From NCBI GenBank assembly GCA_017615495.1, contig JAGAAA010000118.1, forward strand, positions 1 to 12,623: DNA of 12,623 nucleotides, read 5' to 3'. Source of the stretch: Clostridia bacterium (lineage in GTDB: Bacteria > Bacillota > Clostridia > Christensenellales > CAG-1252). A model generated the notes under the pieces. It made no database searches. It saw nothing but the letters and a program-made list of their open reading frames with translations, and was not told the origin of the DNA. Of the stretch, positions 6,785-12,623 are shown one piece after another. The position numbers and the translations under genes are program-made. Position 1 is the stretch's first letter. Each line of letters opens with the position of its first letter.

Positions 6785-8920
6785 GTGAAGCCGCTGGATG
6801 AAAACGAATTGATCGAAAAGATCAAAAAATGTTATTCGGAACAGCAAAGCGAAATGATCCTTCGCGCCTTTTCTCTTGCTAAAAAAGCGCACGAAGGGCA
6901 ACTTCGTATGTCGGGCGAGCCTTATTTTATCCACCCTTGTCACGTTGCCAACATTTTGATCGATCTCGGCATGGATGCGGAATCTGTCGCGGCGGGCTTT
7001 TTGCACGACGTACTGGAGGATACCGAAGTCACCCGCGAGGAGATCGTGGAGAACTTCGGCGAAGGGGTCGCTTCCCTCGTGGAAGGCGTTACCAAACTTA
7101 CCAAATTGCAATTTAAGAGCAAGGAACAGGCGGAGGCGGAAAACCTTCGTAAGATGCTTCTTGCCATGGCAAAGGACCTGCGCGTCATCATCATCAAATT
7201 TGCCGACCGCTTGCACAACATGCGTTCGCTCTCCTATAAGTCGGAAGAATCGCAGCTTGAAAAGGCAAAGGAAACGATGGAGATCTACGCGCCGCTTGCC
7301 GCCCGCCTCGGTATGTCACAGATCAAAGGGGAGCTTGAGGATATCGCCATGCGGTATCTTTATCCTAAAGAGTACTACGAGCTCGTCAACCTGATCGCTT
7401 CCAAAAAAGAGGAGCGCGACGCCTTCGTCGCCACGGTCAGCGACCAATTGCGAGCCAAACTTGAGGAACTCGGCATTCATTTTGAGATCAACGGCAGGGC
7501 AAAGCACTTTTACAGCATTTATCGCAAGATGCTCCGTCAAAAATCTTCCATCGACCAAATTTACGACCTCGTCGCCATCCGCATCATCGTGGATACCGTC
7601 AAGGATTGTTACAACGTTCTCGGCGTCGTGCACTCGATGTGGACGCCGCTTCCCGGTCGTTTTAAGGATTATATCGCAACGCCCAAGTCAAACAACTACA
7701 AGTCGTTGCATACCACCGTTTTGAACAGCTACGGTAAGCCCTTTGAAGTGCAGATCCGCACCAAGGAGATGCACCGTTTGGCAGAGTACGGCATCGCGGC
7801 GCATTGGAAGTATAAGTACGGCAAGACCGACCATACTCTTGACGAGAAGATCAGTTGGATCCGCGAGGTTATGGCGCTGCACGAAGGGGACGTGGAGGAC
7901 AGCGAGGAATACTTAAACTCCCTCAAGACCGAAATGTTCAACGACGAAGTTTTCGTCTTCACCCCGCAGGGCGACGTCAAAAACCTGCCCGCAGGCTCCA
8001 CCGTCGTGGACTTTGCCTACGCTATTCACAGCGGCGTCGGCGATAAGTGCGTCGGTGGCAAGATCAATATGAAGATCGTCCCGCTTTCCACCAAACTCAA
8101 AACGGGCGACATCGTGGAGATCATCACTTCCCCCAACGCCAAGCCCAGTCGCGATTGGTTCCGATTTGTGGCTTCGCCGGCTACCAAGGCACGAATTCGT
8201 CAATACTTCAAACGCACGATGCGCGACGAAAACATCCGCATCGGCAGGGATATGCTGATCGCCGCTTGCAAAAAGGCAGGCTACAGCGCCAAAGAATTGA
8301 TGGTGGACGAATGGATCGGCGAGACCGTTGAAAAACAGAGTTTTTCCTCCACCGACGACGTGCTTGCCGCCATCGGCTACGGCGAACTGAAGCCCAAGCA
8401 GATCATAGATAAGTTGGTACAACGTTACCTTCAAACCGTCCCCAAAGAGGAAGCTAAGGTCATCACGCACGAAAAGAAGCCCGGCGGGGCAAACGGCGTT
8501 TTGATCGACGGCGAAGACGGGATGCAGGTGCATTTGTGCAAGTGTTGCAACCCCCTCCCGGGCGACGCCATCGTCGGCTACATCACCCGCGGCAGAGGCA
8601 TCAACGTGCACCGCGCCGATTGCGACAACGTTGCCACCTTGGAAAAGGAGCGGCTCATCAAAGCGGAGTGGAGCGGCGTTGCCGCGGGCAAGTTCTCCGT
8701 CACGTTGTACGTCTTTGCCACAAGCACTCTCGCCATCAACCAGACCACCGAAGTGTTTAGCGGGATGAAGGTGGAAATGACCCACATCGCCGCCGCGGTG
8801 GATAAGGACAAAAACGTAAAGATCGAGGTCACGATCGAACTTAAGGACAGGGAGGAGCTCCTCGTCGTCAAAAACAAGCTTTTGCAGATCAAGACAGTGA
8901 CCGACGTCGTCAGAGGATAG
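6785..8920 (+). CDS. rel: Bifunctional (p)ppGpp synthetase/hydrolase Rel
   Basis: Makes (p)ppGpp from ATP and GTP/GDP during starvation and hydrolyses it otherwise, the central enzyme of the stringent response. At 711 residues it has normal full length. Hydrolase HD domain: Arg41, then metal ligands His50 (YFIHP), His74-Asp75 (FLHDVLED) and Asp141 (KFADRLHNM), with the same spacing as in the Streptococcus Rel structure; this half should be active. Synthetase: YDLVAIRI (260-267), RFKD (292-295, the charge type of bifunctional Rel rather than RelA), SNNYKSLHT (302-310), EVQIRT (321-326). TGS domain about 387-448; zinc-finger/RIS region with CKCC (585-588), His609 and Cys613; ACT domain about 635-711. 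The start is GTG at 6785 after GAGGAGGAAAG. It is 2 bases behind the two-TM gene and 1 base before the GNAT-like gene, so probably in one transcript. Confidence 0.97.
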   Translation: MKPLDENELIEKIKKCYSEQQSEMILRAFSLAKKAHEGQLRMSGEPYFIHPCHVANILIDLGMDAESVAAGFLHDVLEDTEVTREEIVENFGEGVASLVEGVTKLTKLQFKSKEQAEAENLRKMLLAMAKDLRVIIIKFADRLHNMRSLSYKSEESQLEKAKETMEIYAPLAARLGMSQIKGELEDIAMRYLYPKEYYELVNLIASKKEERDAFVATVSDQLRAKLEELGIHFEINGRAKHFYSIYRKMLRQKSSIDQIYDLVAIRIIVDTVKDCYNVLGVVHSMWTPLPGRFKDYIATPKSNNYKSLHTTVLNSYGKPFEVQIRTKEMHRLAEYGIAAHWKYKYGKTDHTLDEKISWIREVMALHEGDVEDSEEYLNSLKTEMFNDEVFVFTPQGDVKNLPAGSTVVDFAYAIHSGVGDKCVGGKINMKIVPLSTKLKTGDIVEIITSPNAKPSRDWFRFVASPATKARIRQYFKRTMRDENIRIGRDMLIAACKKAGYSAKELMVDEWIGETVEKQSFSSTDDVLAAIGYGELKPKQIIDKLVQRYLQTVPKEEAKVITHEKKPGGANGVLIDGEDGMQVHLCKCCNPLPGDAIVGYITRGRGINVHRADCDNVATLEKERLIKAEWSGVAAGKFSVTLYVFATSTLAINQTTEVFSGMKVEMTHIAAAVDKDKNVKIEVTIELKDREELLVVKNKLLQIKTVTDVVRG

Positions 8921-8921
8921 A

Positions 8922-10067
8922 ATGATCGAAGTAAAAGAGGTTGTAAGCGCCAGTCAGCGTCGCGCGTTTGTGAATTTTCCGTTGAAGCTTTACCGCGACA
9001 ACGAACATTACGCGCCTCTTTTTTATCAGGACGAAAAAGCCCTTCTTCAAGAAAAAACCAACATTTATTCCGATTATACAAAGAGCAAGTTTTTCCTTGC
9101 CTATGAAGAAAAGAGCAAGGTAGTGGGGCGCGTGGGCGCCATCATCAACTATGCTGATAACCAAAAGACAGGCGTAAAAAGCGTGCGTTTCACCCGTTTG
9201 GACGCGGTGGATGACGTGGAAGTTTTCGCCGCGCTGATGGGGGCGGTGGAGAACTTTGCGCTTTCCGAGGGGATAGACGTGGTGCACGGGCCCTTGGGCT
9301 ACAACGATCTGGACAAGGAAGGTCTTCTCATAGAAGGCTTTGAGTACGACGAAACGTACGGCGGCGTCTATAATTATCCCTATTACTTGCCGCATTTGGA
9401 AAAACTCGGCTATCAAAAGGAATTCGATTGGATCGAACGCAAGATCTACGTCGGGGACAAGGTGGACGAGCGCTACGTTCGTATGTCCGAGGTCGTAAAA
9501 ACCCGCTACCGCCTGAAGGAACTGATCTCCAACGATATGAAGACGGGGTACGTCATCGACACTTACGCGGACGACATCTTTAAGGTGGTGGACGAAGCTT
9601 ACCGCAAACTGCACGGCACCGTTCCCTTTACCGAAAAGGCAAAAGAAGCGCTTCTTTCCGGCCTTCGCATCATCGTTAAGCCGCGCTACCTTTCCTGCGT
9701 GGCGGATGAAAACGGAAAGATCGTCGGTTTCGGGCTGCTCCTTCCCGCCATTTGGCACGCGTTGCATAAAAGCAAAGGGAAGCTTTTTCCCTTTGGCATT
9801 TTTCACTTCTTGCCCCTCTTGTTCAAAAAGCCCAAGGAGGCGGAAATGGCGCTGATCGGCGTGGTGGACGAGTACCGCAACACCGGCGCGCACACGATGA
9901 TCATTCGTAGGCTTTGGGAAAACGTTATCGAGGACGGCATCACCGAACTTGAGTCCAACGCCAATCTGGAAGATAATTTGGAAATAAACAATCTTTTAGG
10001 TAAGTTCCCCCAAAAATTGCACAAGCGGCGCCGTTGTTTGATAAAATCGCTGACACCCAAGGAATAA
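8922..10067 (+). CDS. GNAT-fold N-acetyltransferase-like protein (YghO-like)
   Basis: A 381-residue protein resembling the large two-domain GNAT-like family to which E. coli YghO belongs; substrate and reaction are not established. The N-terminal half has the family-typical FVNFPLKLYRDNEHYAPL (17-34) and a segment FFLAYEEKSKVVGRVGAIIN (57-76), followed by GPLGYNDLDKEGLLIEGF (near 125-142). The C-terminal half carries CVADENGKIVGFGLLLP (about 258-274) and VVDEYRNTGAHTMIIRRL (about 314-331), where RNTGAH sits in the place of the acetyl-CoA-binding Q/RxxGxG/A loop. No membrane segments apart from a mildly hydrophobic patch at 285-305. It starts with an ATG one base after the Rel stop, with AGAGGA inside the end of rel, and ends three bases before a strong terminator. 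It is therefore the last gene of the operon. Confidence 0.85.
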   Translation: MIEVKEVVSASQRRAFVNFPLKLYRDNEHYAPLFYQDEKALLQEKTNIYSDYTKSKFFLAYEEKSKVVGRVGAIINYADNQKTGVKSVRFTRLDAVDDVEVFAALMGAVENFALSEGIDVVHGPLGYNDLDKEGLLIEGFEYDETYGGVYNYPYYLPHLEKLGYQKEFDWIERKIYVGDKVDERYVRMSEVVKTRYRLKELISNDMKTGYVIDTYADDIFKVVDEAYRKLHGTVPFTEKAKEALLSGLRIIVKPRYLSCVADENGKIVGFGLLLPAIWHALHKSKGKLFPFGIFHFLPLLFKKPKEAEMALIGVVDEYRNTGAHTMIIRRLWENVIEDGITELESNANLEDNLEINNLLGKFPQKLHKRRRCLIKSLTPKE

Positions 10068-10070
10068 CAA

Positions 10071-10101
10071 AAAAAGGACTTTCGCTCGGAAAGTCCTTTT
10101 T
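10071..10101. terminator. Bidirectional Rho-independent terminator between convergent genes
   Basis: A near-perfect hairpin: AAAAAGGACTTTC (10071-10083) pairs with GAAAGTCCTTTTT (10089-10101) around a five-base loop GCTCG. On the plus strand it is followed by TGTTTGTTTTTAG-like T-rich sequence. On the minus strand the complementary run of T continues past the stem as well. It sits 3 bases after the GNAT-like stop and 13 bases beyond the stop of the convergent ECF gene, so it can serve both. Confidence 0.92.
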
Positions 10102-10114
10102 GTTTGTTTTTAGA

Positions 10115-10690
10115 TCATTCGTTTGGCTTTTTGTCTTCCGTGGGGGCTTCGGTCTTCACGTCGTAAAATTGATTTTTGCCGACCAAGGAACCGAAGTTTC
10201 TGATGCGGGAAGTGGCGGCAAGCAGGAACAGGGCAAGAGCGATGCCCACGCCGCCTTGAATTGCGTTGCCCGGAACGCTGGTCCAAGCCACCGCAGCGCT
10301 GCCTTTCATGATCCAAGAAGCGAAGAAATAACCAGCCACCATCAAAACGGCGGAAGGGACCGAGGCGACCGACGCGGAAAGGAAGCGGTTTTTGCCCGTC
10401 TTGTTTAACAGGTAAAACACCAATCCCGCAAGCGCGCCTTCCAACCCTTTGATCAAAAAGGTGGGGAGGATCCAATGCGCGTACCCGGCGATCATGTCGG
10501 CAAGGGCGCTACCGATGCCGCCGGCAATAAGCCCCGCCACCGGGCCGAACGCCACGCCGCAGAAGAGCACGAGGCCGTCGCCTAAGTTGAGGTAGCCGTC
10601 CGTCGCAACCATGGGAATCCGTACCACAAAGGTCGCGACCATGACAAGCGCGCTCATTAATGCGTAGACTGCTATACTTTTGCTTTTCAT
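10115..10690 (-). CDS. ECF transporter substrate-binding S component
   Basis: A 191-residue integral membrane protein, the substrate-capturing subunit of an energy-coupling-factor vitamin importer. It would work with shared EcfA ATPases and EcfT encoded elsewhere. About six hydrophobic helices are visible (residues 5-28, 37-50, 50-68, 76-96, 106-128, 143-161), preceded by a short basic N-terminus. Family wording includes DGYLNLGDGLVLFCG (31-45), GPVAGLIAGGIGSALADMIAG (49-69) and PTFLIKGLEGALAGL (76-90), as in the group that includes riboflavin-, pyridoxine- and hydroxymethylpyrimidine-type S proteins. I cannot name the vitamin. The tail (168-191) is charged and cytoplasmic. AAAGGAGGG lies before the ATG. 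The stop is close to the bidirectional terminator. The 5' leader is only about 60 bases and contains no riboswitch that I recognise. Confidence 0.9.
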   Translation of the reverse strand: MKSKSIAVYALMSALVMVATFVVRIPMVATDGYLNLGDGLVLFCGVAFGPVAGLIAGGIGSALADMIAGYAHWILPTFLIKGLEGALAGLVFYLLNKTGKNRFLSASVASVPSAVLMVAGYFFASWIMKGSAAVAWTSVPGNAIQGGVGIALALFLLAATSRIRNFGSLVGKNQFYDVKTEAPTEDKKPNE

Positions 10691-10758
10691 ACCAATTCCC
10701 TCCTTTGGTTATTTACGAACGGTCGTTTCAACCTATCGTTTTAATGGGTTTATTGTAT

Positions 10759-10787
10759 GATAGCATTCGTAAAAGCGCTTGTCAAGC
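10759..10787 (-). promoter_or_regulatory. Consensus sigma-A promoter for the ECF S component gene
   Basis: On the minus strand a perfect TTGACA (10787-10782) is followed after exactly 17 bases by TATCAT (10764-10759). Transcription would begin near 10752, giving a leader of about 60 bases. This separates the gene from the lipoprotein gene upstream, so the two are probably not only read as one unit. Confidence 0.85.
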
Positions 10788-10790
10788 GTT
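10778..10790. repeat. Inverted repeat over the -35 box of the ECF gene
   Basis: CGCTT and AAGCG arms, 5 bases each, surround GTC. On the minus strand the hairpin is followed by CTTTTACG, so it could act as a weak terminator for the lipoprotein transcript coming from 10804. It could equally be an operator for the ECF promoter, since it contains the TTGACA box. The stem is short, so neither role is secure. Confidence 0.4.
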
Positions 10791-10803
10791 GGAAAAAAGT
10801 TTT

Positions 10804-11499
10804 TTAAATTTTTTTGCTGATCACTTCGCCGGTGGTCGGGTCGAGTAGAAGCGCCCAATAATCAGAGGGGGATTTGATGAAGGAAACGTAGTAGTAATAG
10901 GGCGCGTCGCCGGCGGACAGGGCGTTTACGAGCTTGACGTAGATCTCACGTTGTAAGTTGCCGGTGTCGCTCTCGGCGGCGATGGTTTCGGAAAGTTCCT
11001 TTCCGGCAATGGACAGGATCTCCTTCCAAGTAAGCGCTCCGTCCAGCTTATCGGTGAGGGGGACGTCGCTTTCCAATATCCCTTCCGCTTTGACCGTCAC
11101 GGAGAGGATCTTGCCTATCGTTTTTGCGTCCTTGACTTCGGCGGAGAAGGCGGCGCCCACCACGTCTTTGGTGAGATCGCCCGTCAGTTCGCCCGTTTCT
11201 CCTTTCAGAACGTAGCTGTACGCGTTGTTAAAAAGCGGGGCGGAAAGGGGGGTCACGGTCAAGGTGGCAAAAGGGGCAAGATCGCCTACTTCGCCGTCGA
11301 TCACAATCAGCTTTTCACATTCGCCCGTGACGAAACTTGCGTTGAAATCGTCGTTTGACCCGACGTAAACGGCGTCGTGGTAGGTGCTGACGCGCTTTTC
11401 AAGGGGACTTTTTTCTTCGGTCGGCGCCTTTTTGCACCCCGCGAACAAACAAAGAGAAAGCGCTAAGACGAGTGCGATGCCAAAATAAACTTTTTTCAT
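10804..11499 (-). CDS. Small lipoprotein of unknown function
   Basis: A 231-residue secreted lipoprotein. Residues 1-21 are a signal peptide (MKKVYFGIALVLALSLCLF) ending at the lipobox FAGC with Cys22 as lipid anchor, followed by a charged linker KKAPTEEKS. The rest (about 35-231) is a soluble extracellular domain with mixed strand and helix. The last 30 residues (YYYYVSFIKS... LLLDPTTGEVI) resemble the closing strand pair and DPxTGEV turn of PepSY-like domains; I treat this as a hint only. I recognise no enzyme motif. The reading frame stays open upstream across the region opposite HflX, but the ATG at 11499 is chosen because GGAGGAACGAT precedes it and the signal peptide starts there. It is divergent from hflX, with 105 bases between the starts. 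Confidence 0.87.
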   Translation of the reverse strand: MKKVYFGIALVLALSLCLFAGCKKAPTEEKSPLEKRVSTYHDAVYVGSNDDFNASFVTGECEKLIVIDGEVGDLAPFATLTVTPLSAPLFNNAYSYVLKGETGELTGDLTKDVVGAAFSAEVKDAKTIGKILSVTVKAEGILESDVPLTDKLDGALTWKEILSIAGKELSETIAAESDTGNLQREIYVKLVNALSAGDAPYYYYVSFIKSPSDYWALLLDPTTGEVISKKI

Positions 11500-11569
11500 A
11501 TCGTTCCTCCAAAAAAACATAGTAAACCTTATGCCCTCCGCGTTTGGATTATTCCGCGCGAGAATTGAC

Positions 11570-11598
11570 TTGATAAACCGTGAAATTTTTATTATAAT
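11570..11598 (+). promoter_or_regulatory. Promoter of hflX predicting a leaderless transcript
   Basis: TTGATA (11570-11575) and a perfect TATAAT (11593-11598) are 17 bases apart. Only six bases (ATCAAT) separate the -10 box from the ATG at 11605, so the expected first transcribed base is at or within a base of the A of the start codon. No Shine-Dalgarno sequence is present upstream. Confidence 0.75.
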
Positions 11599-11604
11599 AT
11601 CAAT

Positions 11605-12623
11605 ATGATACACGGCAATATCAGCGGCATAAAGCGCGCCCTTTTGTGGCGGCTTGAAAAGCACCTCGGCTTTACCGATAAGACCTCGCTCGTCAGTGAG
11701 GAAACTCTTGCCGTGATCACCGAATTCACCCAAGAAACGGGGCGGGAGGTTTCCGTTTTCATTTCGCGTTCGGGTAGAGTGGAAGCCATCTCGGTAGGGG
11801 ATTCCGCCAAGGTGGACGCATTGGATATGGGCAAGCGCCGCGGAGAAAACTCCAAGTGCAAGATCCGTGTGATCCATACCCACCCCAAGGGCTCCGCTGC
11901 GCTTTCCGCCGCGGATATTTCCGCGTTGAAAGAGATGAATTACGATTGTTTGGCGGCGGTGGGCGTTTCCGGCGCCGGCGCGCGCAGGATGCAAATAGGC
12001 TACGTTTCCCCCACGGGGGTAAAACTGAAGGACGTGGAGATCGCGTCGATGGACCACGCCGCTTTGCTCGAGATGATCGTGGAATGCGATTCTGTGGGCA
12101 AAAACAAATCTTCCGTCAAGGAGGAAGTCAACAACCGTTGCTTGCTTGTGGGCGTCGGTGACGAAGACTCTTTGTACGAACTCAAGCGCCTGGCGGAAAC
12201 GGCAAACTACGACCCCGTCGGCAGGATCATGCAAAAGCGCACGACGGTGGACTCGGTCTATTACGTCGGCAGCGGCAAGATCGACGAGATCGCCATGGAA
12301 GCGCAGATCAAGGACGCAGCCCTCGTGGTTTTCGACGTGCCTTTGAACGCGGCGCAACACGCCGCCATTGGGGAGCGCCTCGGACGCAAGGTCATTGACC
12401 GCGGCACCCTCATTTTGGAGATCTTTGAAAAACACGCCACCACGGCGGAAGGCAGGCTTCAAGTGGAACTTGCCCGCCTGAAATATACTCTCCCGCTTTT
12501 GGTTGGGCAGGGCGCGTCTATGAGCCGTCAGCGCGGCGGGTTATACGCAATGGGCGGCTCGGGCGAGACCAAGCTTGAAACCGACCGCAGGCATATCCGC
12601 AAGCGCATTTCCGAGCTTTCCGA
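11605..12623 (+). CDS. hflX: GTPase HflX, N-terminal part with long clostridial extension (runs off window)
   Basis: Ribosome-associated GTPase that splits stalled or stressed 70S ribosomes. Only the first 339 residues are in the window and there is no stop; the G domain (Walker A and beyond) lies outside. Residues 176-339 are the HflX N-terminal domain: RCLLVGVGDEDSLYELKRLA, KRTTVDSVYYVGSGKIDEI (211-229), VVFDVPLNAAQHAAIGERLG (241-260), then RLQVELARLKYTLPLL (284-299) and the hallmark GLYAMGGSGETKLETDRR (312-329). Residues 1-170 are an extra domain found in long clostridial HflX forms, starting in the expected way (MIHGNISGIKRALL). It contains HTHP...S..D with His91, His93, Ser101 and Asp104, a JAMM-like signature; Glu48 is a possible fifth residue. 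I chose the ATG at 11605 on that N-terminal similarity and on the promoter, because no ribosome binding site is present. Confidence 0.93.
   Translation, partial: MIHGNISGIKRALLWRLEKHLGFTDKTSLVSEETLAVITEFTQETGREVSVFISRSGRVEAISVGDSAKVDALDMGKRRGENSKCKIRVIHTHPKGSAALSAADISALKEMNYDCLAAVGVSGAGARRMQIGYVSPTGVKLKDVEIASMDHAALLEMIVECDSVGKNKSSVKEEVNNRCLLVGVGDEDSLYELKRLAETANYDPVGRIMQKRTTVDSVYYVGSGKIDEIAMEAQIKDAALVVFDVPLNAAQHAAIGERLGRKVIDRGTLILEIFEKHATTAEGRLQVELARLKYTLPLLVGQGASMSRQRGGLYAMGGSGETKLETDRRHIRKRISELS

Noticed and set aside
7913..8785. 290-codon minus-strand open frame inside rel
   Set aside because: It lies opposite the fully conserved Rel TGS, zinc-finger and ACT regions, and looks like an antisense shadow of codon bias.
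10691..10752. Riboswitch in the ECF S component leader
   Set aside because: The leader is only about 60 bases and lacks the conserved cores of thiamine, riboflavin, preQ1 or cobalamin riboswitches that I could recognise. It has only a short AACG/CGTT dyad.
11500..12462. Long open reading frame on the minus strand opposite hflX, in frame with the lipoprotein gene
   Set aside because: Its translation is low-complexity and has no recognisable domain, while the plus strand encodes clear HflX. The lipoprotein has its own ribosome binding site and signal peptide at 11499.

Overview
The window looks like a chromosomal stretch from an uncultured, moderate-GC clostridial Firmicute. The lineage is inferred from four things: a bifunctional Rel of the RFKD type, a vitamin-type ECF S component, purine-rich AGGAGG-like ribosome binding sites, and an HflX with the long N-terminal extension typical of clostridia. 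There is no insertion sequence, phage gene, tRNA, rRNA or CRISPR array. No gene-free gap exceeds 140 bases.

Layout. (1) 1-841, minus strand: the N-terminal 280 residues of a secreted NlpC/P60 cell-wall hydrolase lipoprotein that runs off the left edge. (2) 842-981: a divergent promoter region with a good promoter and operator-like palindrome for the next gene. (3) 982-10067, plus strand: a tightly packed apparent operon. It reads PadR-type regulator, SF1 UvrD-like helicase (two frames, broken by a -1 frameshift near 2377-2400), a coiled-coil protein, a membrane-anchored GLUG-repeat beta-helix protein, a two-TM small protein, bifunctional (p)ppGpp synthetase/hydrolase Rel, and a GNAT-fold protein. 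Gaps are 21 bases or fewer, several genes overlap, and the run ends in a strong hairpin terminator at 10071-10101. (4) 10115-11499, minus strand: an ECF transporter S component with its own consensus promoter, and upstream of it a small unknown lipoprotein. (5) 11605-12623, plus strand: the first 339 residues of HflX, whose promoter predicts a leaderless mRNA.

How the genes may work together. The PadR protein probably regulates its own promoter and therefore the genes behind it. The helicase, coiled-coil protein, GLUG membrane protein and small membrane protein have no recognised joint function. Their spacing suggests one module that links a cytoplasmic NTPase to an envelope-exposed repeat protein. 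This is the best candidate here for an undescribed system. Rel and the GNAT protein follow without a visible terminator, so stringent-response control may be co-transcribed with the module. The HflX N-terminal extension carries a JAMM-like metal-binding signature (H91, H93, S101, D104) that deserves a check.
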